The position numbers and the translations under genes were made by a program. The notes beneath the pieces were generated by a model that saw only the letters and a list, made by a program, of their open reading frames with translations, was not told where the DNA came from and ran no database searches. Source: Cyanophora paradoxa (Eukaryota; Glaucocystophyceae; Cyanophorales; Cyanophoraceae). Taken from it: DNA of 64,000 nt. The DNA is taken from contig QPMI01000535.1 in the NCBI GenBank assembly GCA_004431415.1, forward strand, positions 310,001 to 374,000, read 5' to 3'. This document shows, in pieces, positions 17,801-27,700 of this stretch. Every line of letters begins with the position of its first letter. Position 1 is the stretch's first letter.

Positions 17801-18156
17801 CTCATTTAGATTGCCCTTATAGTCCCGAGAACCGGATGGTTCCCGGTAAATATAAAAATGAGATGCCCGACGTCAAGATAGTGGAGTATGTGGGACTGCG
17901 ACCGAAACTATATGCTTTCCGCACCGAGAGCTTTGACAAAGTGAAAATGAGCGGGACAGCCTCGAAAGAGGTGCATTTCGACGACTTTAAGCGCTGCCTA
18001 TTTGACGGGATCACAAAAACAGTAACAGTAGTAAACAAGCAACGGCGATGCCACCACTTATATGATTTGGAGAGCAAGCGGATAGCGCTGACCCAATTCG
18101 ATAGCAAGCGCTGCATATCAGGCGACGGCATACATAGCCTTCCATTCGGCTGTTAG
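14893..18156 (+). CDS. Polinton-type DNA polymerase B with endonuclease VII-like insertion
   Basis: A 1,087-residue family B polymerase of the DNA_pol_B_2 (viral/organellar, protein-primed) kind. Order: N-terminal region with HDCFNYAILAWLH (near 230); a zinc finger (YCETCLSRF ... LDSHTDSNRC, near 358); an endonuclease VII-like Cys/His module (HCYICNQRF ... VRDHCHQSGDYIGKACRKCN, 502-535); then polymerase motifs A LDANNLYGYAL (~695), B MNNAIYGKC (~852) and C HDTDSFCLYI (~946); and a conserved PFG-type end. The usual exonuclease motifs look degraded: ExoI is EMES instead of DxES (near 422), and the ExoII Asn and Asp are missing (RMDECGHAIF, near 555). It replicates the element genome together with the primase-helicase. 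Frame intact. Confidence 0.92.
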   Translation: MPRQTNRLIKEKKDEILGLLGSLLVTGEITEAEYDRRAAILDRKPRLANLANIADELYNRLENVERFYTEGRRLAVIEPDEEDGFAMNKAYAWYSYKADEQIILDPVEFLTTIAANLPGRLKERLDELKAIKVRLTFICRYVKVSDPNVFITKHIYSDYFVITRSRNILTELVGVAQQMNEQMIQVDSYRLSKLDKLHVAVLSYAPMGGCYIETPEWIGLKRATVNIKNIDGHDCFNYAILAWLHRNDINRHKRNDPFQYRRWMTELDFSGINFPVACDAALIDRFEDNNPELSINIYGADNATQTFYPLHMSSNPRRKSKVNLLLIEDANGQGHYITIMSLSRLLKTTFDKANDGRIFYCETCLSRFRSQEKLDSHTDSNRCIDWRLSKGKCPEPGSFITFGLQHLRKMVWLPTVCYCKVEMESVPVLNEPNRTKREVKSVALNVVMGSHVENHEFEGVDPLGQMFTTLGELCREMLNTLFTNTPMIPLTEAQKQAYKLTKHCYICNQRFTHENFPVRDHCHQSGDYIGKACRKCNLHRRISKQTKVAVVIDRMDECGHAIFRKIAQQDDKLRVEILSKNFDEYLSLQWGLYKFIDASNFMDFQASDVNDLMVKFGKFSMLAHEQYGLDPTHYVSAPGLSWDAMLKHTRVAIEQISDADHYEFIERAIRGGFATMPTRYAEANSEDKHIVLLDANNLYGYALSQPLPVGDYRWDDTSTAFTEVVGRSAFIEVDLAYPDYLKADHRDFPLIVSKEVITADMLGKYQRGLLEISGEKLSKDPKLIASFTPKYNYVVSQPMLLYMVKKGIVVTKIHRVLSFATAAFMKPYIDLNTKLRKEARNKFESDFFKLMNNAIYGKCLESCRGRSVVKIANSTKLFKKYAASPLVKATNVLNETAVAFEMYSKHVKLDKPVAIGAYVLDAAKLHNYSFFYDVIRPTFSQAQLLFHDTDSFCLYIESADLEAGMRAISPHLDCPYSPENRMVPGKYKNEMPDVKIVEYVGLRPKLYAFRTESFDKVKMSGTASKEVHFDDFKRCLFDGITKTVTVVNKQRRCHHLYDLESKRIALTQFDSKRCISGDGIHSLPFGC

Positions 18157-18358
18157 TCGTCTATCTTATCGTGCGTTCTTTTTCTTGGTTTGCGCTCTAA
18201 TTGAAGGAGCTGTCGCCTTAGGATATGTAAAAGCCATATGCACTTTAATCCGGGGTCGTCAGGGTCGATTAGGAAGTAATTGGGGATCGGGTGCGCGTCC
18301 CATATCGGGGCGTCCATTTTACTGTTTACTGCACGTTTTTATTGCGCGTTTTGCGGTG

Positions 18359-18403
18359 TTTATTGTCAGGATTTTCATTAATTATTAAAATCTCGACAAT
18401 AAA
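18359..18403 (+). terminator. Stem-loop after PolB
   Basis: Arms TTTATTGTCAGGATTTT and AAAATCTCGACAATAAA pair at 15 of 17 positions around an 11-base A/T loop. It lies 200 bases beyond the PolB stop and upstream of the next promoter motif, so 3'-end formation is a reasonable guess. Confidence 0.4.
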
Positions 18404-18527
18404 CGCTCAGGTAGCCTGATTTTATTGACAGTAAACGTGAGAGTCTCACCACGATCGCTGTAAAAATTGAAAGCCCGTGGGCAACGCAAAATGATTTAAG
18501 GAGAACGCGCTACATTTAGGCAACAGG

Positions 18528-18542
18528 AAAATATTTTCTCAG
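18528..18542 (+). promoter_or_regulatory. Viral promoter motif AAAATATTTTCTCAG
   Basis: Exactly 19 bases before ATG 18562 and followed by GTTAAAGTAA, nearly identical to the motif and downstream bases at 10792-10816. Confidence 0.6.
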
Positions 18543-18561
18543 GTTAAAGTAAAAGGCGACA

Positions 18562-19218
18562 ATGGACAACGCAATTGAAGGCGACGAACGTCAGCGCCAC
18601 CGATCGATAATGAGCATTCTAAAAGAAGGCAACCCTGTATTCGCTACCTTTCTTGGTCTGAATGATGAACAAATGAATACGATTATCCGTCTTGTTAGTC
18701 TGATGGATATTCAAAACATACTTTTCTCCGTGATCGGCTATTTTCCTGCAAACCCCAATAGAATGTATGGGAAAATGGTCGACAATCGCTTTTTCTGGTT
18801 TACGTATCCGGAAATACCGCACGAGGAGAGAAGGGAGTTATTCGAAGAAGACCCCAACGTAATTGCTGCCGATTTTGTGGAAGTGATCGACCCTGTTAAA
18901 GTATTTGAAGGATCTGGATTAGATGCGAATTCAGGCGATCTTCTATTCGCACTGATTCATGCTCAGGCTCAGAAGTCAGAAAAGAGGCGTGAGCGTGAAC
19001 GTCAGGAAGCGATGCGGCGCGTTTATTTAGATGTGCCGCGGAGAGACCTTTCACAGTCCTATCCTAAATTCGAAGCGCATGGATTAACTATTAAATCTCG
19101 GGCGACCTTGCGCAAATTCTTAAAGGAAAACGGGGCATCGTGGGACAAGCATAATGGGTGGTTTACATACGATAGAAACAGCATCGTTGTTAAGATCTTC
19201 CGCCCTGATTTACCGTAA
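18562..19218 (+). CDS. Unrecognised protein with C-terminal GASWDKHNGW motif
   Basis: A 218-residue protein with an acidic, partly hydrophobic first half (FLGLNDEQMNTIIRLVSLMD), a Lys/Arg/Glu-rich helix near residue 145 (KSEKRRERERQEAMRR), and a C-terminal ~45 residues (TLRKFLKENGASWDKHNGWF). The end recalls the 'LGARWD..kk.W' motif of small domains such as DUF5710 that accompany viral and plasmid replication proteins. That resemblance is weak. Its location between PolB and integrase and its promoter motif suggest an expressed gene; function unknown. Confidence 0.6.
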   Translation: MDNAIEGDERQRHRSIMSILKEGNPVFATFLGLNDEQMNTIIRLVSLMDIQNILFSVIGYFPANPNRMYGKMVDNRFFWFTYPEIPHEERRELFEEDPNVIAADFVEVIDPVKVFEGSGLDANSGDLLFALIHAQAQKSEKRRERERQEAMRRVYLDVPRRDLSQSYPKFEAHGLTIKSRATLRKFLKENGASWDKHNGWFTYDRNSIVVKIFRPDLP

Positions 19219-19281
19219 ACAAACAATACCTTTTCTTGTCGCGTGCGAGTAAAATGTTACATTGATCTTTTTTATTGTCTG

Positions 19282-20724
19282 ATGACAAGGATGTCAAGAC
19301 CGCCCATAGTAAGACGATCGCAAGATTTAGAGGGGAGCACATTGCCGATCCCCGTGCCGAAAGAGAATAAAGAGAGCCGCATAGTAAAGCGGTCTGATTT
19401 AAAGGCTTTGGTGCCCCGCGATGTGCCCGTAGCCCTTGCTGTCCCGGAGGAATCGAAAATTGCCCGGAAGTTTTACAGCCCGCAAACCGGTTTCAAAGGG
19501 ATCACTAAGCTACGGCAAGAGCTGCCCGACGAGAATTATAAGAAATTGCAAGAGTGGTATAGCCGGCAAGAGGTCGTTCAGATTAATGCGCCGCACCTAT
19601 CCCGCAAACGAGACCCTGCTATACCGATCCGACAGCCTCTCGATACCTACGTAATTGATCTGCTATTCTTTCCGGCGTATGCTAAGTATAACGACGGCTA
19701 CCAAGCATTTTTAACAGGGATGGAGAACACGTTGCGCGTCGGATATATTATACCGATGCGGGATAAGTCCGCGGCGTCGACCTTAGCCGCCTTTATACAG
19801 CTGCAAAATAAGGCGCCGAGACCAATTTTTAAGATTCAAAGCGACCGCGGCTCAGAATTCACTAATAGCCTGTTAAGAGAATATTTCGAGAATCAGTTTA
19901 TCGAGCATCAGATTGCGGACACAGCCGACCATCGCGCGCAAGGGCGCATAGAAGCATTTAACAAGCAAATGCGGCGGCTGATCACGAGCTACTGCATCGC
20001 GAATAATACGGCTCGATTTATAGATGTCCTGCCCGAGCTGGAATATAATTATAATAATACGGTGCACTCTGCGACCGGCTATATGCCTGCCGAGACCAAC
20101 GAGAGTCACTATAAGCTTATAGTGCAAAAAGAAGATGCGAAATTCAAGAAATCGATAGCTTATTTGGATCAGATTCAGCCGGGCATGTCAGTAAGGCTAC
20201 GGATCGAGAAGACGCCATTCGCTAAGGGCGGTAACAATTGGAGCCGGATCGTCTATACTGTCGCCGGGCGCGAGGGCTATAAGTTTATGCTAACTGATCC
20301 GGACGGCAATCGCGTAGAGGGTCGCTTTGCATTTCACGAGCTATTCCCAGTCCAAGCTGTGGATTACCTAATGGCGCCCACAGTAGACGCATTAGAAGCG
20401 GCAAAGGACGAGGCGCGCGTCGATGCGCAATTGCGTAGAGAGGGCATAGAAGCCGCCGCGACTGTGCCGCAAGGCACTCTATTAGAAGATCGCGTGCAAA
20501 AAGAGAAACGCGTAAATAAAGAATTACAGCGGCTAGTAACAGCCGCCGAGCCTAAGCTATCCGGCGGCGTGAATAGCCAACGATGGTATAAGTCGTTCTC
20601 TAATCAAACTGAGAGCTATAAAGCGCCGGAAACCAAAGCTACATTAAGAAGTAGTAGAAAAGTAGCAACGGTAGCGCCGGTAGCTAATGGCGATCGAAAA
20701 GCGACTTTGAGACCACGAAAGTAG
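19282..20724 (+). CDS. Retrovirus-type DDE integrase
   Basis: A 480-residue rve-family integrase. The catalytic triad is visible: D near residue 124 (YVIDLLFF), D near 187 (IQSDRGSEFTN) and E near 222 (QGRIEAFNKQM), with 35 residues between the last two as in the classical D,D35E pattern. A small-barrel region (GMSVRLRIEKTPFAKGG ... YTVAGREGYKF) follows. The tail (GGVNSQRWYKSFSNQTESY, then ATLRSSRK) matches the end of the element 2 integrase. The frame is open from a GTG at 19243; ATG 19282 is the first ATG, with another at 19291. It inserts the element into host DNA and lies at the presumed right end. Confidence 0.92.
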   Translation: MTRMSRPPIVRRSQDLEGSTLPIPVPKENKESRIVKRSDLKALVPRDVPVALAVPEESKIARKFYSPQTGFKGITKLRQELPDENYKKLQEWYSRQEVVQINAPHLSRKRDPAIPIRQPLDTYVIDLLFFPAYAKYNDGYQAFLTGMENTLRVGYIIPMRDKSAASTLAAFIQLQNKAPRPIFKIQSDRGSEFTNSLLREYFENQFIEHQIADTADHRAQGRIEAFNKQMRRLITSYCIANNTARFIDVLPELEYNYNNTVHSATGYMPAETNESHYKLIVQKEDAKFKKSIAYLDQIQPGMSVRLRIEKTPFAKGGNNWSRIVYTVAGREGYKFMLTDPDGNRVEGRFAFHELFPVQAVDYLMAPTVDALEAAKDEARVDAQLRREGIEAAATVPQGTLLEDRVQKEKRVNKELQRLVTAAEPKLSGGVNSQRWYKSFSNQTESYKAPETKATLRSSRKVATVAPVANGDRKATLRPRK

Positions 20725-21093
20725 TAGGCGCCGCGGTGCTTTCGTAGCCGCCAAATCGCGCCCTTTGCGAATCAGACCGCGCCGCTTTGTAGTAGCGTAG
20801 AACTACTCTATACGCGCACGGATGCAAAGCATGACTAGTGGAGCCTCACGGGAACGCGCGCCGGCTCTCAGAATGTAGCGGACACCTCGATTTTCGGGCA
20901 CTTGTGCCTATGGCGAATTTGCACTTCTTGCCACGGTTGAGTTAGCTAGTCAAACTAGCACCAACATGCCCGGAATCAAGTTGTGAGCACGTAGCAATTG
21001 AGAGCGCGCCGAGATCGGCTTCCTGTCCAAAGTTATGCGGGGAAAACGGAAGGGGGGGTCTCCGCGAAGTCGCGATCGCCGGTGTTATCGAGT

Positions 21094-21146
21094 CGGGACT
21101 CGGGACTCGGGACTCGGGACTCGGGACTCGGGACTCGGAACTCGGG
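21094..21146 (+). repeat. 7-bp tandem repeat CGGGACT
   Basis: About seven copies of CGGGACT, the last ones degenerate. Confidence 0.85.
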
Positions 21147-21300
21147 AAATTGCAACTTGCAAGCCGGTCAGTCGCTCAGCGGCTGGTCAGTCATATACAC
21201 ATATATATGCATTCAAGTTTTTGTTCGCAATTTGTCCACAAAATGACCACAAACCCGGTAGCCCCGATGTCCACAAATGTCCACAAAATGCCACCTTTAC

Positions 21301-21386
21301 GGTATCCCCCCTGTCACGTTCTGTCACCTTAACCGGTATCCCCCCTGTCACGTTCTGTCACCTTAACCGGTATCCCCCCTGTCACC
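21301..21386 (+). repeat. 34-bp tandem repeat, 2.5 copies
   Basis: Copies start at 21301, 21335 and 21369 with GGTATCCCCCCTGTCACG; the last one is cut short after the first half. Confidence 0.85.
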
Positions 21387-21464
21387 CATGAATGATAAAT
21401 TAAATAAAATAAAACAGTCGGTTCACATCCGCGATTGGTCGATCGATCGAAAAACACATAAAAA

Positions 21465-21785
21465 ACTACTTTGTGGCATGCTATACGTTTTCGGACTCGC
21501 CGCAATGCGATGACGCCGAATATGTCGGTGACGCCGGTATATATATGTATATGTCGATAAATGAGAAAACAAAAAGAAAAACAAGCGGACGATTTCAGGA
21601 CTTTTCAGGACGATGGGGAAGAATTTCAGGACTTTTCAGGACTTTTCAGGACAATTTGCATATGTGTATAAGTATATACCATAGAAAAATACTACTTTAT
21701 GGCATGCTACATGTTTTCGGACTCGCCGCGATGTGATGACCCCGAATGTGTCGGTGACGCCGGTATATATATGTATATGTCGTCA
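21465..21785 (+). repeat. Pair of ~100-bp direct repeats 226 bp apart
   Basis: ACTACTTTGTGGCATGCTAT at 21465 and ACTACTTTATGGCATGCTAC at 21691 each begin a block that runs through CGGTATATATATGTATATGT with few differences. Confidence 0.75.
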
Positions 21786-22100
21786 TATAGAAAAAAAACA
21801 AAAAAAAACAAAAATTCAAAGTTGTGCGGGATTACACACACGGAGGTTCGGACATATATACGAAATATACACATGACTAAATCGTTATTGTTTTCATAGA
21901 ACTCGCATGTTGTTTGCATGTATCTTGCATAGTGGGCGGGGCGCACTGTTTCACACTAAGGTCAATCGATTTTCATAGAGTCTCAGACTGATAACAATAA
22001 GATAAATAATAAACTACTTTATAATTAATAAAAACTACTTTAAACTACTCAACTACCTATGTTAAACTACGCAACTTAATACCGGAAACTACGCCATTAA

Positions 22101-22202
22101 TACCAAAACTACGCAACTACGCAAGTTTTTCACTTCTCTAATTTTTTTCCCCGCCAACTTCTAAACTTTTTCAGAAAGTTGCGTAGTTGCGTAGTTTTGG
22201 TA
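22101..22202. repeat. Palindromic MITE-like repeat (copy 2)
   Basis: 102 bp with the same 24-base inverted arms as copy 1 (13742-13843), with flanking degenerate AACTACGCA and GTGTAGTTTT units. Confidence 0.85.
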
Positions 22203-22239
22203 TTAAATGTGTAGTTTTCGGTATTAAAAGCGATCAGAT

Positions 22240-22303
22240 CAGGCGAAGCCTCTTTCAGGCGAAGCCTCTTTCAGGCGAAGCCTCTTTCAGGCGAAGCCTC
22301 TTT
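22240..22303 (+). repeat. 16-bp tandem repeat CAGGCGAAGCCTCTTT x4
   Basis: Four perfect copies starting at 22240, 22256, 22272 and 22288, directly adjoining the large composite array. Confidence 0.9.
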
Positions 22304-24758
22304 CTCAAACCCAAAAACCGCCGATATAAATTCCTTTTTTAACCTTTTTTTCCACTCAAGATCCCCCCTGCTAAATAATTTCCGCGTCGCACTCCCTCGA
22401 GGACGAATTATTAATTCTGCCTCGACACGGACGCGATTGCCGCTAATGACTCAGCTACCCTAACCCCCACAGACCTCTCTAGATCCATTTTTAGCGTCGT
22501 GGCTCCCCTAAGACGACCGCTCGCCCGTGGGCGTCGCGCGAAAATCGAATTTCCCTCTGGATCAATTCCGGTACTTAACCTCCGACAAATGCAGTCCGAG
22601 TCAGAAGGTGGGACCCGGTCCCGCCCGGTCCCGCGACGAAATCGCGCCAGGGACGCCCCAGAACGATACAGAATGCCGCGCGAGGGCGAGCGCATCGCCG
22701 CAAGCTCGATTTCAAGCGCCGTCGACGCTCCAGTGCGAAGAGTCGGCCGAAAATTTGATCCAGCGCTAGCCGGTCCCGCCCGGTCCCGCGACGCGCGCAA
22801 TCGATGCGTACTGGCGCGCATGGACATAGCAGGGCCTGCGCACCCCCGAAATCCGCTTTTCGGAGCCGGAACAGCGCAGGAAGGTACCCGACGGCCAAAA
22901 TTCGATCCTGCACGCGCCCTGACATCTTTCCGCGCGCCCACGCCGCGGCGCATGCGCGGAACGATAGCATAAGCATTTAAGATGTAGGCAAAGTCTTCCG
23001 CACGCTTTGCGTATGCGACGGGCCGCGAGGACCCAGCCGACCCCGAAAATTCGATCCTGCATGGACCTGCACATCTTTCCGCGCGCCCTCGCCTCGAGCT
23101 CCGCAGCCCCGCACATCGATGCTATAGCTATATGCATTCAAGATTCTGTTTAAGCGATTCGCAAGCTCTGTGCATGCGCCTGGCCGCGAGAACCTTGCCC
23201 CTCCCGGGCCTCCCTCTCAACAATATTATATATAATTCATCTCCTCTAATCTCAACCTGCTCCGGCCTCCCTTTATTTCCTCAGTACATTAATATTCCTC
23301 TAGTTATATTCCTCTAGCCGGCCAGCGGTAGCTGGACTGGCCGTCAGCCGGCCAGCTTCCAACCAGAAAGCTGTTCGCGATCGGCCAGGCCGCTGGCCAG
23401 TGCCCTATAGGCCTACTGTGACAGCCGCGAGGGCGTCCGCGAGGCTTCGCCGTACTTAGTGCTCCGCAGGAGCACGGATCTTGTCTCAAACCCAAAAACC
23501 GCCGATATAAATTCCTTTTTTAACCTTTTTTTCCACTCAAGATCCCCCCTGCTAAATAATTTCCGCGTCGCACTCCCTCGAGGACGAATTATTAATTCTG
23601 CCTCGACACGGACGCGATTGCCGCTAATGACTCAGCTACCCTAACCCCCACAGACCTCTCTAGATCCATTTTTAGCGTCGTGGCTCCCCTAAGACGACCG
23701 CTCGCCCGTGGGCGTCGCGCGAAAATCGAATTTCCCTCTGGATCAATTCCGGTACTTAACCTCCGACAAATGCAGTCCGAGTCAGAAGGTGGGACCCGGT
23801 CCCGCCCGGTCCCGCGACGAAATCGCGCCAGGGACGCCCCAGAACGATACAGAATGCCGCGCGAGGGCGAGCGCATCGCCGCAAGCTCGATTTCAAGCGC
23901 CGTCGACGCTCCAGTGCGAAGAGTCGGCCGAAAATTTGATCCAGCGCTAGCCGGTCCCGCCCGGTCCCGCGACGCGCGCAATCGATGCGTACTGGCGCGC
24001 ATGGACATAGCAGGGCCTGCGCACCCCCGAAATCCGCTTTTCGGAGCCGGAACAGCGCAGGAAGGTACCCGACGGCCAAAATTCGATCCTGCACGCGCCC
24101 TGACATCTTTCCGCGCGCCCACGCCGCGGCGCATGCGCGGAACGATAGCATAAGCATTTAAGATGTAGGCAAAGTCTTCCGCACGCTTTGCGTATGCGAC
24201 GGGCCGCGAGGACCCAGCCGACCCCGAAAATTCGATCCTGCATGGACCTGCACATCTTTCCGCGCGCCCTCGCCTCGAGCTCCGCAGCCCCGCACATCGA
24301 TGCTATAGCTATATGCATTCAAGATTCTGTTTAAGCGATTCGCAAGCTCTGTGCATGCGCCTGGCCGCGAGAACCTTGCCCCTCCCGGGCCTCCCTCTCA
24401 ACAATATTATATATAATTCATCTCCTCTAATCTCAACCTGCTCCGGCCTCCCTTTATTTCCTCAGTACATTAATATTCCTCTAGTTATATTCCTCTAGCC
24501 GGCCAGCGGTAGCTGGACTGGCCGTCAGCCGGCCAGCTTCCAACCAGAAAGCTGTTCGCGATCGGCCAGGCCGCTGGCCAGTGCCCTATAGGCCTACTGT
24601 GACAGCCGCGAGGGCGTCCGCGAGGCTTCGCCGTACTTAGTGCTCCGCAGGAGCACGGATCTTGTCTCAAACCCAAAAACCGCCGACCGAAATTCCTTTT
24701 TAACCTTTTTTTCCACTCAAGATCCCCCCTGCTAAATAATTTCCGTGTCACACTCCCT

Positions 24759-24785
24759 CGAGGCAGAATTATTAATTCTGCCTCG
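24759..24785. repeat. 27-bp palindrome in array head
   Basis: CGAGGCAGAATTA / TAATTCTGCCTCG around a central T; perfect in this unit, with one or two mismatches in the left arm in the other units. Confidence 0.8.
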
Positions 24786-27700
24786 ACACAGACGCGATTG
24801 ATGGACATTACACAGCTGCCCGAACCCCCACAGACCCTCTACATCCATTTTTAGCGTCCTGGCTCCCTAAGACGACCGCTCTCCCGTGGGCGTCGCGCGA
24901 AAATCGAATTTCCCTCTGGATCAATTCCGGTACTTAACCTCCGACACATGCAGTCCGAGTCAGAAGGTGGGACCCGGTCCGCCCGGTCCCGCGACGAAAT
25001 CGCGCCAGGGACGCCCCAGAACGATACAGAATGACGCGCGAGCGCGAGCGCATCGCGGCAGGCTCGATTTCGGGCACCCTCGACGCTCCAGTGCGAAGAG
25101 TCGGCCGAAAATTTGATCCGGCCGGTTCCGGCCGGTCCCGCGACGTGCGCAATCGATGCGTACGGGCGCGCATAGACATAGCAGGACCTGCGCACTCCAG
25201 CGATCCGCTTTTCGGAGCCGGAACAGCGCAGGAAGGCTCCCGGTGGCAAAAATTCGATCCTGCACAGCCCCGGACATCTTTCCGCGCGCCCGCGCCGCGG
25301 CACATGCGCGGAAGAATAGCATAAGCATTTGAGATGTAGAAGAAGCCTTCCGCACGCTTTGCGTATGCGCCGGGCCGCGAGGACCCAGCCGACCCCGAAA
25401 ATTCGATCCTCTACAGACCTGAAGACCTTTTCTTGCGCGCTCGCATCCTCGCGCATGCGCATCGCTACAATATTCATTTCACATTTTTTTGAAGCCTTCC
25501 ACAAGCTTTGAAGACGCGGAAGAGCACGACAACCCAGCCGACGGTAAAAAATCGATTCTGAACAGACCCGGACATCTTTCCGTGCGCCAACGCCGCGGCG
25601 CATGCGCGGAACAATATGATAAGCATTTCAGATGTAGACAAAGCCTTCCGCACGCATTGCAGATGTGCCGGGCCGCGAGCCGACGCCGAAAATTCGATCC
25701 TGGACGGACCTGCACAGCTTTCCGCGCGCCCTCGCATCCTCGCGCGTGCGCATCGCTACAATAGTAATTTGAGATCTTTGTTAAGCTTTTCGCGAGCTCC
25801 GAGGACGCGACAGGGCGCGAGAATCCAGCCGACCCCGAAAATTCGATCCTGCATGGACCTGCACGTCTTTCCGCGCGCCCTCGCCTCCGCAGCCCCGCAC
25901 ATCAATGCTATATGCATTCGATCGCGAGATTCTGTTTAAGCGATTCGCAAGCTCTGTGCATGCGCCTGGCCGCGACAACCTCGCCCCTCCCGGGCCTCCT
26001 TCCCAACAATATTATAATTAATCTCTTCTCAATCTGCTCCACCCTAGCCTTTATTTCCTCAGTAAATTAATATTCCTCTAGCCGGCCAGCGCTAGCTGGA
26101 CTGGCCGTCAGCCAGCCAGCTTCCAGCCAGCTGCAGAAAGCTGTTCGCGATCGGCCAGGCCGCTGGCCAGTCGCTGAGTGCCCTATACATAGGCCTACTA
26201 TGACAGCCGCGAGGGCGTCCGCGAGGCTTCGCCGTACTTAGTGCTCCGCAGGAGCACGGATCTTGTCTCAAACCCAAAAACCGCCGACCGAAATTCCTTT
26301 TTTAACCTTTTTTTCTACTCGAGATCCCCCCTGCTAAATAATTTCCGTGTCACACTCCCTCGAAGCAGAATTATTAATTCTGCCTCGACACGGACGCGAT
26401 TGATGGACATTACACAGCTGCCCGAACCCCCACAGACCTCTCTAGATCCATTTTTAGCGTCCTGGCTCCCCTAAGACGACCGCTCGCCCGTGGGCGTCGC
26501 GCGAAATCGAATTTCCCTCTGGATCAATTCCGGTACTTAACCTCCGACAAATGCAGTCCGAGTCAGAAGGTGGGACCCGGTCCCGCCCGGTCCCGCGACG
26601 AAATCGCGCCAGAGAGACCCCAGAACGATACACAATGACGCGCGACGGCGAGCGCATCGCCGCAAGCTCGATTTCAAGCGCCGTCGGCGCTCCAGTGCGA
26701 ACAGTCGGCCGAAAATTTGATCCGGCCGGTTCCGCCCGGTCCCGCGACGCGCGCAATCGATGCGTACTAGCGCGCATAGACATAGCAGCGCCTCCGCACC
26801 CCCGAAATCCGCTTTTCGGAGCCGGAATAGCGCAAGAAGGTACCGGACATCAAAAATTCGATCCTTCACAGGCCTGGACATCTTTCCGCGCGCCCGCGCC
26901 GCGGCGCATGCACGGAACAATAGTATAAGCATTTGAGATGTAGAAGAAGACTTCCGCACGCTTTGCGTATGCGCCGGGCCGCGAGGACCCAGCCCACCCC
27001 GAAAATTCGATCCTGGACGGACATGTGCATCTTTCCCCGCGCCCTCGCATCCCCACGCATGCCCATCGCTACAGTATTCATTTGAGATCTAAACGAAGCC
27101 TTCCGCGACCTCTGTGGCCGCGACAAAGCACGAAAACCCAACCGACGCCAAATTTGCGATCCTGGACACTGGGAAAGGCTACACGGGGCGTAACCGGTTT
27201 AAGCTCACAGCGAGCCGCAACAGTTCCGAGGGGCCCCCCCCGGACCCCCCCAGGACCCCCCCAGGCCCCCCCCAGGCCCCCCCGGCCCCCCCCGGGCTCC
27301 GGACAGACCTGCACATATTTCTGCGCGCCCTCGCCTCCGCAGCCCTGCACATCGGTGCTATATGCGTTCGAGATTCTGTTTAAGCGATTTGCAAGCTCTG
27401 TGCATGCGCCTGGCCGCGAGAACCTCGCCCCTCCCGGGCCTCCTTCCCAACAATATTATATAATTAATCTCCTCTCAATCTGCTCCACCCTTTATTTCCT
27501 CAGTACATTAATATTCCTCTAGCCGGCCAGCGCTAGCTGGACTGGCCGTCAGCCAGCCAGCTTCCGAGTCCAGCCAGAAAGCTGTTCGCGATCGGCCAGG
27601 CCGCTGGCCAGTCTCAAACCCAAAAACCGCCGACCGAAATTCCTTTTTTAACCTTTTTTTCCACTCAAGATCCCCCGTGCCAAATAATTTCCGTGTCACA

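Larger units (their letters stand above)
18157..18561. other. Non-coding interval downstream of PolB
   Basis: About 400 bases between PolB and the next gene. It holds a stem-loop at 18359-18403 and a promoter motif at 18528-18542, plus a partly palindromic GTTTACTG/CAGTAAAC pair (about 18325 and 18427). A 67-codon frame at 18185 has no supporting features. Confidence 0.5.
1..20724. mobile_element. Element 1: integrated Polinton-like virus (left end outside window)
   Basis: A run of compact genes with PLV/Polinton hallmarks: DDE integrase, type-B DNA polymerase, A32-like packaging ATPase, major capsid protein and a pair of minor-capsid/penton-like proteins. Genes to the left of 4.8 kb are on the minus strand and most of those to the right are on the plus strand, so the virion genes diverge from about 4.8 kb. 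The right boundary is placed after the integrase stop because coding density then collapses and host-type repeats begin; no terminal inverted repeat could be recognised by eye. The left end lies beyond position 1. Confidence 0.9.
20725..22239. other. Non-coding junction region right of element 1
   Basis: No gene recognised. Contents: no detectable terminal inverted repeat; 7-bp repeats (21094-21146); 34-bp repeats (21301-21386); two ~100-bp copies of a block at 21465 and 21691; TTTCAGGAC repeats near 21595-21655; and palindromic repeat copy 2 at 22101-22202. Confidence 0.55.

Noticed and set aside
20725-21000. Right terminal inverted repeat of element 1
   Set aside because: The left end is outside the window, so no inverted partner can be compared, and nothing in this stretch identifies a terminus on its own.
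22411-24157. Several 120-180-codon frames on both strands, identical in the first two array units
   Set aside because: They break or change frame in later units, overlap one another on both strands, and have only GC-driven Arg/Ala/Pro-rich composition, so they are by-products of a GC-rich tandem repeat.
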